DNA of 64,000 nucleotides from Chryseosolibacter sp049791675 (GCA_049791675.1 JBARAD010000104.1:24319-88318), one strand, 5' to 3'. Positions 34,582 to 43,872 are shown, numbered from the stretch's first letter. Notes: generated by a model not told the origin, from the sequence alone. A program made the numbers and translations.

Positions 34582-37020
34582 ATGATCAGGAATTACTTTC
34601 TGGTTGCCATCCGCAACCTCATCAGGAATAAATTTTTCTCTGCGATCAACATTTTCGGCCTTGCTATCAGCATGTCAATCGGAATGGCCATCATCATGCT
34701 GGTGGCTGACCAGATGATGTACGACAGGTACAACACCAAACGCGACCGGATCTTCCGCATCATCTCCAGACCTGTGACAAACACGGGTATTGAGAGCGGG
34801 GGGATGGACAATTCTACCTCACCCATGCCACTGCGGGAGGAGCTTCTGGAAAATTTTACCGGGGTTGAAAAGGTGGTGCGATTCAAGCGCGGCTTTGGAA
34901 ATAACTGGATGCAACTGGAAGGGCAGGACGTCAACATTCCTTTGACAGGATTCTTTGCTGATCCGGAAGCGCTGGAAGTTTTTGAATACAAGCTGCAGTA
35001 CGGTGATGAGACGACCGCACTGGTGGAACCGTTCTCGGTCGTTCTGACGAAAAAAGCTGCGCGCAAGCTTTTTAAAGAAGAAAATCCGGTTGGGTTGACA
35101 CTCAAGGTGGGTGATCTTGGCCTGTTCACCGTTACGGGTGTTCTGCAAGAAACCGATCAGAAGTCGCACATTGTTTTCGAAGGCCTCGCGAGCATGGCGA
35201 CCGCCAAGAGTCTTGCTTCGAATGCACACCCGCAGGGCAGCGTCCACAATGCGCTGGACAACTGGGGAAATTTCTGGGATGGATGGACCTATGTACTGAT
35301 TGAAAAAGAGCGCTCAAAAGAAGACATCAAAGGACACCTCGACAAGATCTTTAAAAAACATGTTGCCACCATACAGAACCCCGAAGCGTACAAAGCGAAT
35401 TTCCACCTTCAGTCGCTGACCAGCATTACTCCGGGAAAGTTCATTAACAATTCAATCGGGCCATCCCTCCCCTGGATGTTTGTGTACTTTCTCGGTGGGC
35501 TTGCCGCGGTGATCATGCTTACTTCATGCTTCAATTTCACCAATCTTTCTATTGCCCGGTCTTTATCAAGGGCAAGGGAAATCGGGGTCCGTAAAGTGAC
35601 GGGCGCGGCGCGCTGGCAGATCTTTGTGCAATTCCTTTCAGAATCCATTCTTGTAGCCTTTGTGTCGTTGCTCATTGCCGGCCTCCTGCTGTTTGCCGTG
35701 AAGCCCATGATGCTCCAATTAAACTTCGCGCGTATTTTCCAATGGGATCTCCAGGCAAACTACGCGGTTTATGGTGCGTTTATCCTGTTCGCGCTGGTGG
35801 TGGGCGTCCTCGCCGGGCTCTTCCCTGCTATTGTATTGTCGGGCCTGCAGCCAGTCAAAGTGTTGAAACGTCTCGAAAATGTCAAGATGTTCTCGGGGAT
35901 CGGACTGCGAAAAGCGATTCTGGTCCTTCAATTCACGCTCTCTCTGGTGTTCATCTTATCGGTAATTGTACTCTATAATCAGCTGAACCTCTTCATGAGC
36001 AAAGATCATGGCTTCAGCATGACAAAGAATATCGTAGTCAAAATGAATAACACGTCTGTTGACGCGCTGAAGACAGAACTCCTCAAATACACCAACATCA
36101 AAAGTGCATCCGCCGCCTCCCACGTTCCCGCTTCCGGAACTACGTACGGAAATGGATTTAAGAAAGACCTCCAGGAAAGGGAGTGGACCAACCTCAATTA
36201 CTTTGTAGTAGACGAGGATTATCTCAAAAACCTTGGAGTAGAACTGGTGGCCGGAACGCACTTTAACCCTGAAGCGGGATTATCCAACAAAAATCATATT
36301 GTGATTAATGAAGAAACGGTCAAGGCACTTCATTACGAATCGGCGATTGATGCGCTCGGAGAGGAACTCATCTATCAGCCGGATTCGACACGCAAGACCA
36401 TTATCGGCGTCGTAAAGAATTACAATCACCAGTTTCTGATGGCTGAAATTGTGCCCATGGCCCTGATCTATGATCCCTCGGAATTTAACCTGCTGCAGGT
36501 CAAATACACCGGTAATTATGAAGACGCCACGGCGTCCATCGAAAAAGCCTGGAGCGCAGTGAACCCGCAGCTGAAGATAGATTACAATGACTTCGAGGCT
36601 GAGATCAAACAATTCTACGAGATCATTTTCGGGGACCTTGTGAATGTGTTAGGGTTGATCTCGTTTCTCGCGATCATGATATCCTGCCTCGGGCTCCTCG
36701 GAATGGCGACCTATGCCACCGAAACAAAGCGGAAGGAAATATCGATCCGCAAGGTACTTGGCTCCAGCGATCAGGCGCTTGTGTACTTACTTTCGAAAGG
36801 ATTTTTGAATCTGATCTGGATCGCCATTTTGATCGGTGTTCCGCTTGCCTGGTTTATCAACAATATCTGGCTGCAACTCATTGCCTACCGTACTTCGTTC
36901 AGCCCGGGTGTCATCATCACGGGGATCGGTGTTCTCATGCTGCTCGGCATTATCACCATCGGATCCCAAACCCTGCGGGCGGCGCTCACAAATCCGGTGG
37001 ATAATCTTAAAAATGAGTAA
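34582..37020 (+). CDS. MacB/FtsX-type ABC permease
   Basis: This 812-residue permease of the Bacteroidota duplicated FtsX type has an N-terminal helix (about 17-40), a MacB periplasmic core domain (about 50-250), three helices (about 290-425), a second N-terminal-like helix (about 435-460), a second periplasmic domain and three C-terminal helices. REIGVRKVTGAARWQIFVQFL and KEISIRKVLGSSDQALVYLLSKG are the two cytoplasmic coupling motifs. It works with a separate ATPase, not seen here. It may export antimicrobial compounds or lipids, or act as a mechanotransmitter. Its position suggests control by the ECF sigma factor. Confidence 0.85.
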   Translation: MIRNYFLVAIRNLIRNKFFSAINIFGLAISMSIGMAIIMLVADQMMYDRYNTKRDRIFRIISRPVTNTGIESGGMDNSTSPMPLREELLENFTGVEKVVRFKRGFGNNWMQLEGQDVNIPLTGFFADPEALEVFEYKLQYGDETTALVEPFSVVLTKKAARKLFKEENPVGLTLKVGDLGLFTVTGVLQETDQKSHIVFEGLASMATAKSLASNAHPQGSVHNALDNWGNFWDGWTYVLIEKERSKEDIKGHLDKIFKKHVATIQNPEAYKANFHLQSLTSITPGKFINNSIGPSLPWMFVYFLGGLAAVIMLTSCFNFTNLSIARSLSRAREIGVRKVTGAARWQIFVQFLSESILVAFVSLLIAGLLLFAVKPMMLQLNFARIFQWDLQANYAVYGAFILFALVVGVLAGLFPAIVLSGLQPVKVLKRLENVKMFSGIGLRKAILVLQFTLSLVFILSVIVLYNQLNLFMSKDHGFSMTKNIVVKMNNTSVDALKTELLKYTNIKSASAASHVPASGTTYGNGFKKDLQEREWTNLNYFVVDEDYLKNLGVELVAGTHFNPEAGLSNKNHIVINEETVKALHYESAIDALGEELIYQPDSTRKTIIGVVKNYNHQFLMAEIVPMALIYDPSEFNLLQVKYTGNYEDATASIEKAWSAVNPQLKIDYNDFEAEIKQFYEIIFGDLVNVLGLISFLAIMISCLGLLGMATYATETKRKEISIRKVLGSSDQALVYLLSKGFLNLIWIAILIGVPLAWFINNIWLQLIAYRTSFSPGVIITGIGVLMLLGIITIGSQTLRAALTNPVDNLKNE

Positions 37021-37052
37021 AAAAGAAGAGACGCGATACATCGCGTCTCTTC
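37019..37052 (-). terminator. terminator of the M16 peptidase operon
   Basis: Read on the minus strand, a stem of GAAGAGACGCGA with TCGCGTCTCTTC (37025-37052) is followed by TTTTTT (37024-37019). The T tract overlaps the stop codon of the convergent permease gene. On the plus strand there is no T run, so it is chiefly a minus-strand terminator. Confidence 0.85.
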
Positions 37053-37070
37053 CATTCCTCTCCAAAAAAA

Positions 37071-38465
37071 TTATTTTACTTTCAAAGCATCCTGGTGTGC
37101 CTTGATCTGTTTCTCCAGTTGTTTTTTATCACCTACCAATACAAGGGTCATATCTTCGTACTTGAAATAATCACGCGCCATTTGCTGAACCTTCTCGGGC
37201 GTGATGCTATGAATATTTTTGACCCTGTCAGTGAGATACGCGTCATCAAGACCATGAAGGTCGAGAAAATTGAGCTGGGAAATAATACCCTGTGGTGTGG
37301 AATTCTGAAGGACAAAAACGCCCGCCTCATAATTCTGGATCCCCTTCAATTCCTCTGTGGAAGGAGCCTCGCTCTGGAGCAATCTGATCTCCTTTGCAAT
37401 TTCCTGGAGCGAAGCTCCGGTATGTTCACTCGTCACATCAGCCTGCTCATACCAGATCGCGCTTCTGTATCCTGCGTTAATAACGCTGCGCGGTGAATAA
37501 GTATAGCCTTTGTCTTCACGGATATTGGACGTGATGCGCGAACCAAATGACCCGCCGAGCAACGAATTTGTCACTGAGAGCGGAATGTAGTCCGGCTTTG
37601 ACGGATCGAGTGTCGGAAGCCCGAGAATGATGGTAGTCTGCGGAGCGCTGGACCTGTCGATCATGGCGACTTCATTTGTCTTTACCGGCGTGGCCACGGG
37701 ATAATTCACCGCGGGACCCTCCTTCCATTCACCAAACGCTTCTTCGATTGCCTTCTTTACCTCCCCTTCATCAAACTTGCCGACAGCGTACACGACGGTT
37801 CTTTTTGCCCCGAAGTTCTCCCCGTAAAAGCCCTTAACTTTTTCAAGGGAATAGCTGTCGAGCATTTCCTGAGTCGGGAACAACCTTCCGTACGCGTGGT
37901 CTTTGTAAACAATCGACCTGAATTTCTCGATCGCCTGTGCCTGCGGTACTCCCTTCTGAACCGTCAACTGGCGTTTCAGGTCATTTTTAAGACGGTCAAT
38001 TTCACTTTGAGGTAAGGAAGGGTTAATCAGGATGTCAGCCAGAATGCGGATCAGGTCAGGCGCAAACTCCGAAAGAACACTTCCGGAAACAGTAGTCTGA
38101 TTCGGGCCGGTGGAAACATTTACTTCACCACCCATCGCGGCAACCTTTTTTGCAATCGTCTTGAAATCCATTGAGGTCGTGCCCTCACCCATCAGATTTC
38201 CGGTGAGATCGGCAAGCCAGATTTCATCCGCACCTTCATGGATGTTCCCGGTCTTGACAATAACGTTGATCTCCACCTTGGGAATGTTTCCATATTGAAC
38301 AAGCGTTGCGGAAAGGCCGTTTTTGAGTTCAAGGCTTTCTTTTTTGGGTAATTTAAAATCCTGTGGAGTACCGCCCGCAGGCGGAGTCTGTTTCTGAGCC
38401 TGAATCGCTGTGACAAAAATGAATGCCGTAATCAGGGTAATGATATATCGCTTGGTTTCTTTCAT
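37071..38465 (-). CDS. M16 peptidase-like protein lacking the HxxEH site
   Basis: This 464-residue protein has a signal peptide (cleavage near IQAQ, residue 24). It contains two M16 halves (KKESLELKNGLSATLVQYGNIPKVEINVIV and the domain from about 235). At the position of the zinc motif HxxEH it reads WLADLTGNLMGEG, so it cannot bind zinc in the normal way. In two-subunit M16 enzymes one partner lacks the site, as mitochondrial processing peptidase alpha does. It is paired with a catalytic M16 gene just upstream. Confidence 0.88.
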   Translation of the reverse strand: MKETKRYIITLITAFIFVTAIQAQKQTPPAGGTPQDFKLPKKESLELKNGLSATLVQYGNIPKVEINVIVKTGNIHEGADEIWLADLTGNLMGEGTTSMDFKTIAKKVAAMGGEVNVSTGPNQTTVSGSVLSEFAPDLIRILADILINPSLPQSEIDRLKNDLKRQLTVQKGVPQAQAIEKFRSIVYKDHAYGRLFPTQEMLDSYSLEKVKGFYGENFGAKRTVVYAVGKFDEGEVKKAIEEAFGEWKEGPAVNYPVATPVKTNEVAMIDRSSAPQTTIILGLPTLDPSKPDYIPLSVTNSLLGGSFGSRITSNIREDKGYTYSPRSVINAGYRSAIWYEQADVTSEHTGASLQEIAKEIRLLQSEAPSTEELKGIQNYEAGVFVLQNSTPQGIISQLNFLDLHGLDDAYLTDRVKNIHSITPEKVQQMARDYFKYEDMTLVLVGDKKQLEKQIKAHQDALKVK

Positions 38466-38509
38466 CGCTTAAGAGTTTAATGTTACTCGCTGTTGATCTT
38501 TTTTTTTTG

Positions 38510-39883
38510 TCAGAGATTCGCCGCCTTCGGATCGACAATCAAGATCGTGCGGTTTGTCGGCCTCAGGTATTCTTCAACAGTTCTCCTGACAACTTCAGGA
38601 GTGATCTTCCTGAATTCATGTTCAAGTGTGTTGATACGCGAGGGGTCGTCATCAAACAACGCGAACGCTGCCAGCATATCCGCTGTTCCGAATCCGTAAA
38701 GGTCGCCCAGATTGTCATAGAGATTTGAACGCATTTTGATGATGGCAAGATCCAATTCTTCATCCGTGATGGAATTCAATTCGGCCACCGCTTCGTCAAC
38801 CTGATGGATGATCGAATCGCTTGAAACTTCCGCGTCATGGATAAGATGCGTCATCCACAGCATCGGGCCATTATAGTTGAACATATTGCCGAGATAATTA
38901 ATGCCACCGCTCACGTTGCTGGTATATCCTTTTTCCTGAACCAGTCGTTGATAGAGCTTGCTGTCACTTCCCTGCAAGAGGAGCTGGTCGATCAACCCCA
39001 TGGCATAATACTCAGGTGTGTTGCGTTCGGGCATCTTGTAAGCTACTGCGGTTGCAGGCTTATTGGCAAGCTTATCCTCTTTTATGAAACGCTTCTGTTC
39101 TGCCTGCTTTGGTTCGCTGATGTCGGGTTTCGCCGGAAGCTCGACGGAAGGAATATTTGCGAAATATTGTTCGACCCATTTTTTGGCATCTGCCGGGTTG
39201 AAATCACCCACGATGGCAATTGCCGCGTTGTTCGGGGAATAATACGTCTTGAAGAAATCGTCTACGTCTTCAAGTTTCGCTGAATCCAGATCGGCAAGAT
39301 CACCGTAGAAGTTGTGTGAATTAAACCAGTTTTCATTGGCATACTGTGGCATATCGAGCCACGGAAAACCCCCGTAAGGCTGATTGAGAACATTGACTTT
39401 CACTTCGTTCTTCACGACACCTTGCTGGTTGGTGAGATTTTCCTGGGTGATGTCCAGCCCGCGCATCCGGTCTGCTTCCGCCCACAACGCAGTCTCGAGT
39501 TTGTGTGAAGGCATGATCTCAAAATAGTTGGTGAAGTCAAAACGGGTTGAACCATTCAGCACGCCGCCATTCGTCTGCACCAGTTTGATAAATTCCATTT
39601 TGCCAAGGTTGTCAGAACCCTGGAACATCATGTGTTCAAAAAGGTGAGCGAAGCCCGTACGGTTTTTTGGCTCTATCCTGAAACCGATGTTGTAGTAAAC
39701 GGCAACTACAACTGTCGGGGAAGTTTTGTCCTCTGACAGAACAACCTTCAATCCATTGTCGAGCTTGTAGTATTCAACGGGCACTTTGAAGCCCGTGTCT
39801 TTTTCTTTATTACCCGAACATGCCGCGAGTGCCGACAGGAGCAAAAGAATGGCAATTTTTTTAAGGTGCTTGATGGGATTCAT
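38510..39883 (-). CDS. M16 zinc metallopeptidase lipoprotein
   Basis: This 457-residue protein has a lipoprotein signal (ALAAC, lipid Cys22) and the inverted zinc motif HLFEH at 80-84. The third ligand Glu160 is in GVVKNEVKVNV, 76 residues after the motif, as expected. The C-terminal inactive half starts near 240. It is probably a periplasm-facing lipoprotein that degrades peptides together with the following non-catalytic subunit, 44 bases downstream. Confidence 0.9.
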   Translation of the reverse strand: MNPIKHLKKIAILLLLSALAACSGNKEKDTGFKVPVEYYKLDNGLKVVLSEDKTSPTVVVAVYYNIGFRIEPKNRTGFAHLFEHMMFQGSDNLGKMEFIKLVQTNGGVLNGSTRFDFTNYFEIMPSHKLETALWAEADRMRGLDITQENLTNQQGVVKNEVKVNVLNQPYGGFPWLDMPQYANENWFNSHNFYGDLADLDSAKLEDVDDFFKTYYSPNNAAIAIVGDFNPADAKKWVEQYFANIPSVELPAKPDISEPKQAEQKRFIKEDKLANKPATAVAYKMPERNTPEYYAMGLIDQLLLQGSDSKLYQRLVQEKGYTSNVSGGINYLGNMFNYNGPMLWMTHLIHDAEVSSDSIIHQVDEAVAELNSITDEELDLAIIKMRSNLYDNLGDLYGFGTADMLAAFALFDDDPSRINTLEHEFRKITPEVVRRTVEEYLRPTNRTILIVDPKAANL

Positions 39884-39945
39884 AGATCAGTAATTGGAAG
39901 TATAAAAAGGGTTTATGGAACGCCTGAAAGAAGATGGAAACAAAA

Positions 39946-39978
39946 CAAAGATGGTAAATTTTTTCTATGCTGTCCAAA
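39946..39978 (-). promoter_or_regulatory. probable promoter of the M16 peptidase operon
   Basis: On the minus strand, TTTGG (39974-39978) is followed by 21 bases and CATCTTTG (39946-39953), one mismatch from TAnnTTTG. It lies about 60 bases before the start codon. Confidence 0.45.
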
Positions 39979-40016
39979 GAAGAAACAATCACCGCAAACA
40001 GGTACATGCCGGGATG

Positions 40017-40223
40017 CTATTTCCAGTCAGATTCTTCTAACGAAAATATCTCCTCCACTGTTTTGCCAAAAATGCTTGCGATCTTCAATGCCAGCACCGT
40101 TGATGGCACGTATTTACCAGCTTCAATGGTGTTGATGGTCTGACGCGAAACATTTACCCTTTTTGCTAACGTCTCCTGGGTGATATCAAGAATTGCCCGC
40201 TCAATCCGGATTCTGTTTTTCAT
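40017..40223 (-). CDS. XRE-family helix-turn-helix regulator (YozG-like)
   Basis: This 68-residue protein is almost all HTH: ITQETLAKRVNVSRQTINTIEAGKYVPSTVLALKIASIFGKTVEEIF (about 14-60). It overlaps the upstream membrane-protein gene by four bases. Small regulators of this type commonly pair with a membrane protein gene of unknown function. Two 20-bp palindromes upstream of the operon are probably its operators. Confidence 0.88.
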   Translation of the reverse strand: MKNRIRIERAILDITQETLAKRVNVSRQTINTIEAGKYVPSTVLALKIASIFGKTVEEIFSLEESDWK

Positions 40224-40684
40224 GCGGTTTCAGTTTTATGGAACCACCTGTCTTTAAGATGCATTACGAAATTGAACCGGACGATAAAAAAAACGAGGAT
40301 GGTATACAGGTTATAGATCATCACATAAAAAAAAGCTTCGTCGAACACGAACAAAAGGGCAAGCAGAAGAAGTCCGTAATTCAGATATACACTCCACTGA
40401 AGTGATTCCAGCCGTACCTTGCTTACATATTCATCCTCCAATTTTTCTTTGGAAAACGCCACAACAAATCCGCTGACCAGAATCAATACGCCTGCGAGTT
40501 CATTTGTAAGATTGTTTTTTAAAGGAGTTCCCGATACGAGCACACCACCACTACCCACCGCCAGCGCGAAGCCGGGGATTTCATATTCAAAGTGCTGAAC
40601 AATGATTCCGAAAATGACGGAGGGAATCAGCAACATCCATCCAAACTTTTTGAACGAATGGGGGAGTAGGAATCTTGGTTTCAT
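40220..40684 (-). CDS. four-helix membrane protein paired with XRE regulator
   Basis: This 154-residue protein has four predicted helices (about 14-30, 34-50, 62-78 and 100-140, the last stretch dividing into two). KEKLEDEYVSKVRLESLQWSVYLNYGLLLLALLF is characteristic of the small membrane partners of YozG-like regulators; the 'EDE' loop lies on the cytoplasmic side. Function is unknown. It could sense a membrane signal for the regulator or act as a toxin-like or immunity protein; none of this is established. The ATG lies within a palindrome. Confidence 0.72.
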   Translation of the reverse strand: MKPRFLLPHSFKKFGWMLLIPSVIFGIIVQHFEYEIPGFALAVGSGGVLVSGTPLKNNLTNELAGVLILVSGFVVAFSKEKLEDEYVSKVRLESLQWSVYLNYGLLLLALLFVFDEAFFYVMIYNLYTILVFFIVRFNFVMHLKDRWFHKTETA

Positions 40685-40685
40685 G

Positions 40686-40749
40686 ATGTAAAGTTTGTTT
40701 TACATTCTTATACGAAAATCTCACCAAGAATGTTAAGTTTATTTTACAT
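40686..40749. promoter_or_regulatory. twin 20-bp palindromic operators of the XRE operon
   Basis: ATGTAAAGTTTGTTTTACAT (40686-40705) and ATGTTAAGTTTATTTTACAT (40730-40749) share a 7+6+7 layout. The first is a perfect inverted repeat and the second has one mismatch. Their centres are 44 bases apart, about four helical turns. They flank the short promoter region of the membrane protein/XRE operon; the second overlaps the stop codon of the upstream flavoprotein gene. Confidence 0.7.
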
Positions 40750-41997
40750 TTTGTCAGAAAAACTTGATTTTGCCGCACAATAAGCGGTACTCCAAGCTGC
40801 CTGGAAGTTAAAGCCTCCGGTCTCGCCATCGATATTGAGTACCTCACCCGCGAAAAACAGACCCTTTACCTTTCTGCTCTCCATGGTAGCCAGCTCTATT
40901 TCTTTGAGGTCGACCCCTCCGCACGTGACGAACTCCTCCTTGAATGTTGTTTTGCCTTTTATGTGAAATGGGCACTTGATCAGATATTCCAGTAGTTTGT
41001 TAAGATTTTTCCCGGAGATCTCACCCCAGACCTTGTTTTCAGGGATTTCAGCAAAGTCGCAAAGACGCACCCAAAGACGCTGGGGAAGTTCAAACAGCGG
41101 ATTGCCGTAAACTTTTTGTTTGGGTTTTGAAGCTCTGAGGGACTGAAGGAAATCGCGGATTGTTTCCTCCCGGGTGGGTCCGATCCAACTCACCAACGCT
41201 GTAAATGCATAATTGACCGAATGGAGATATTCTGCCGCCCAGGCAGAAAGTCTGATGACGGCCGGGCCACTCAGCCCCCAGTGTGTGATCAACAAGGGGC
41301 CGTTGTTCTTCAGTTTTGTTGTCGCAATCCTCACTTCAGCATTCGGAACGGCTATCCCCATCAGATCCGTGAATTTTTTTTCGGAATCATTGAAAGTAAA
41401 GAGCGAGGGGATCGGGGGAAGAATGCTGTGGCCGAGATTTTCAATAAACCGATAGCCATCGGCCTTTGGATTTCCGCCTGTTGTGATCAAAACGCGTGAG
41501 GCGTAGTAAAGCTTTCCTTTCTGTGTGCTGATTTCAAAGGCGTCCTGATTTCGCAAAATCGCGTCCACGCCTTCATTGATTGCAATGTCTATCGCCAGCC
41601 GTTGTGCCTGTTCAAGAAAACAGTCAATGATCGTTTGGGAGTCATCAGTCGTCGGAAACATTCTCCCATCTTCTTCCACCTTCAGCTTAACACCTTTCGA
41701 AGCAAACCATGCCACAGTATGCGAAGCGCCGTATTCTTTGAAAACGTGACGCAACGCTTTTTCGCCTCTTGGGTAATGGTGCGACAGTTTGACTGCATCG
41801 TAACAGTGGTGGGTTACATTGCAGCGGCCCCCACCTGATATCCGTACCTTCGAAAGTAGTTTGGTGGATTTTTCCAGGATCAGTATCTTCCTTCCCTTGT
41901 GAATCTCTGCTGCCTGAATCGCTCCATAAAATCCGGCAGCACCCCCTCCCACGACAATCAAATCGTAGTACGGCACATTTTTATTCATACCCGTCAT
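40744..41997 (-). CDS. HI0933/BaiN-family flavoprotein
   Basis: With the ATG at 41997 the product is 417 residues; an ATG three codons later (41988) is equally possible. The N-terminal FAD motif YYDLIVVGGGAAGFYGAIQAAE is clear. KVRISGGGRCNVTH is the family signature near 60, and the C-terminal FFAGEVLNIDGETGGFNFQAAWSTAY closes the FAD site. HI0933-type enzymes are NAD(P)/FAD-dependent oxidoreductases; BaiN acts on bile-acid intermediates, but most have no known substrate. Confidence 0.88.
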   Translation of the reverse strand: MTGMNKNVPYYDLIVVGGGAAGFYGAIQAAEIHKGRKILILEKSTKLLSKVRISGGGRCNVTHHCYDAVKLSHHYPRGEKALRHVFKEYGASHTVAWFASKGVKLKVEEDGRMFPTTDDSQTIIDCFLEQAQRLAIDIAINEGVDAILRNQDAFEISTQKGKLYYASRVLITTGGNPKADGYRFIENLGHSILPPIPSLFTFNDSEKKFTDLMGIAVPNAEVRIATTKLKNNGPLLITHWGLSGPAVIRLSAWAAEYLHSVNYAFTALVSWIGPTREETIRDFLQSLRASKPKQKVYGNPLFELPQRLWVRLCDFAEIPENKVWGEISGKNLNKLLEYLIKCPFHIKGKTTFKEEFVTCGGVDLKEIELATMESRKVKGLFFAGEVLNIDGETGGFNFQAAWSTAYCAAKSSFSDKM

Positions 41998-42040
41998 GAT
42001 CAACTGGCTCAAATGGTGGGACCACCATGGTTCTTATTGT

Positions 42041-42048
42041 TACTTTTG
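42041..42048 (+). promoter_or_regulatory. -7 element for the methyltransferase gene
   Basis: TACTTTTG matches TAnnTTTG. It lies in the divergent region between the flavoprotein and the methyltransferase, 60 bases before the latter. The -33 element is not clear. Confidence 0.4.
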
Positions 42049-42108
42049 AAAAACGCTCCGCTTTCATCAACGTACTGCCAATATTAAACAGGAAAACGCA
42101 ATCGGCCC

Positions 42109-43350
42109 TTGAAAAAAGAAACAAAAGAAATATTAGAAGCGCTGTCGCATGGCCCCGTCCAGCAATTTATCCTGGAGCATGAGAAGAAGGATATCAGAGA
42201 CCTCGTTCTCAAAAACAAGGTGCTCTTCGGGATTCCCACAGCCCAACTGATCGAACAGATTGCAACGCGGAGAAAAGCGAAGACCAAGTTGCCGTTATAT
42301 TATAACACTCCCGGAATAATTTTTCCTCCGCCCGGAAATTTTGAACAAAGTTCTTCTGAAGCCACCGCGAAGTATAAAAACGAAATGATTGCGGCGCTTG
42401 CTCAAAAAATCAACAATCGCGGTGCTGATTTGACGGGAGGGTTTGGTGTGGACACATATTTCTTCAGCACAACGTTCGGTGAAATTCATTATGTGGAACC
42501 TCAGGCTTCACTGCTGGAAATTGCCCGCTATAACCATGAGCTTCTCGGCGCAAGAAATATTCAGTATCATGCTGCGACCGCGGAAGATTTTATAACAGGC
42601 ACCGATACCGCGTTTGACTTTATCTATCTGGATCCGTCCAGGAGAACAGCGGAAAAGAAAAAGGTTCATGCGCTGGATGACGCACAGCCCGATGTCCTGA
42701 AGTTGAAAGATGAACTTTTTAAGCGGACTTCCCTGATCGTGGTAAAGGCATCGCCATTATTCGACCTGCAAGCCGGGATCTCACAGCTGGGATGTGTAAA
42801 AAGAGTTTGTGTGATCTCGGTAGACAATGAATGCAAGGAGCTGTTGTTTTGTTGTGAGAAAGATTTCACAGACGAACCCGTGATCATCGCCGCTAATATT
42901 TCTGAGCGCGAACGTGGAAACGACTCATTCGAATTTACGTTCCGCGAAGAAAGAGCGGAAACGATTCATTTCCATGATCCGTTAACGTACCTCTACGAAC
43001 CCAACGCTGCCATCCTCAAGGCGGGGGCTTTCAAATCAGTGGCGAAACGTTTTAGCCTGAAAAAGATCCAGACCAATACCCACCTTTACACAAGTGAGGA
43101 ATTGGTGCGGGACTTTCCCGGGCGGATTTTTTTTGTCGAAGCTCTCGTCAAGCCGGAACCTGGTACGCTGAAAAAATATTTCCCGGAGGGGAAAGCCAAT
43201 GTAACGACAAGGAACTATCCACTGACGCCAGAAGCTTTAAAGAAGAAAACTGGCTTACAAGATGGCGGAGAGAAATTTCTTATCGGCTTCTCCGGGGAGA
43301 AGAAAAAGTTTTTGGCTGTCGCCAGCCGGTTGTCACACCCCTTCAGGTGA
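42109..43350 (+). CDS. class I SAM-dependent methyltransferase with THUMP-like domain
   Basis: This 413-residue protein has a helical N-terminal region (1-95) and a Rossmann methyltransferase core. DLTGGFGVDTYFFS is motif I (about 104-118), and FDFIYLDPSRRTAEKKKV is a DPPY-like motif near 166-183. A C-terminal THUMP-like domain follows (about 300-410). The family is thought to modify RNA, but its target is not known. The start is TTG; no ATG fits. Confidence 0.8.
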   Translation: MKKETKEILEALSHGPVQQFILEHEKKDIRDLVLKNKVLFGIPTAQLIEQIATRRKAKTKLPLYYNTPGIIFPPPGNFEQSSSEATAKYKNEMIAALAQKINNRGADLTGGFGVDTYFFSTTFGEIHYVEPQASLLEIARYNHELLGARNIQYHAATAEDFITGTDTAFDFIYLDPSRRTAEKKKVHALDDAQPDVLKLKDELFKRTSLIVVKASPLFDLQAGISQLGCVKRVCVISVDNECKELLFCCEKDFTDEPVIIAANISERERGNDSFEFTFREERAETIHFHDPLTYLYEPNAAILKAGAFKSVAKRFSLKKIQTNTHLYTSEELVRDFPGRIFFVEALVKPEPGTLKKYFPEGKANVTTRNYPLTPEALKKKTGLQDGGEKFLIGFSGEKKKFLAVASRLSHPFR

Positions 43351-43365
43351 TAACAGTGCTTGTTG

Positions 43366-43866
43366 CTACAGTGCCTGCAAAATAGTATCGATCTCCGTTT
43401 GACCGTTGAAGGATTGCTTCATCTTTCCGTTCGAATAGATGTAAACCGATGGGGTGGGGATAGGACCGTAATATGTCAACACACCTTCCGGATTGGTCCA
43501 TGCAAACTTTACATTCTTCTTCTCGTCGAGTTTGAAATCTTTCGCAAATCCCATGATCTGATCCATGGCGCTGGAAGAAATGAAATACAAGTTATAGTCT
43601 TTGAATTCTCCGAGTCGCTGTTCGATGTGAATGGCCTCTTCCTGGCAATGGCTGCAGTCAGGTTGAAACAAAACGAAAACGTTTTTCCCCTTCAGATTCT
43701 TTGTTGAAAGTTCCTCTCCATTTTCAAATCTCAGGACCAGTGGGGGATATTCATTGACTTGCGGCGCGCTTTGTGCCGGGACATTGTCCGGCTTATCCTG
43801 TTCCCTGGAGGAACAGCCGGAAAACAACAGCGGAAGAACGAGCAATACGTATGTTATTTTTGACAT
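43366..43866 (-). CDS. thioredoxin-like lipoprotein (redoxin)
   Basis: This 166-residue protein has the lipobox LLFSGC (lipid Cys18) and a thioredoxin fold. FVLFQPDCSHCQEEA holds a CxxC pair (Cys71, Cys74), and a cis-Pro candidate occurs in GPIPTPSVYIYSNG. The TlpA/AhpC-like layout suggests a periplasm-facing thiol reductase for disulfide reduction or cytochrome maturation. It lies seven bases downstream of a tiny membrane-protein gene. Confidence 0.85.
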   Translation of the reverse strand: MSKITYVLLVLPLLFSGCSSREQDKPDNVPAQSAPQVNEYPPLVLRFENGEELSTKNLKGKNVFVLFQPDCSHCQEEAIHIEQRLGEFKDYNLYFISSSAMDQIMGFAKDFKLDEKKNVKFAWTNPEGVLTYYGPIPTPSVYIYSNGKMKQSFNGQTEIDTILQAL

Positions 43867-43872
43867 TTTGAT

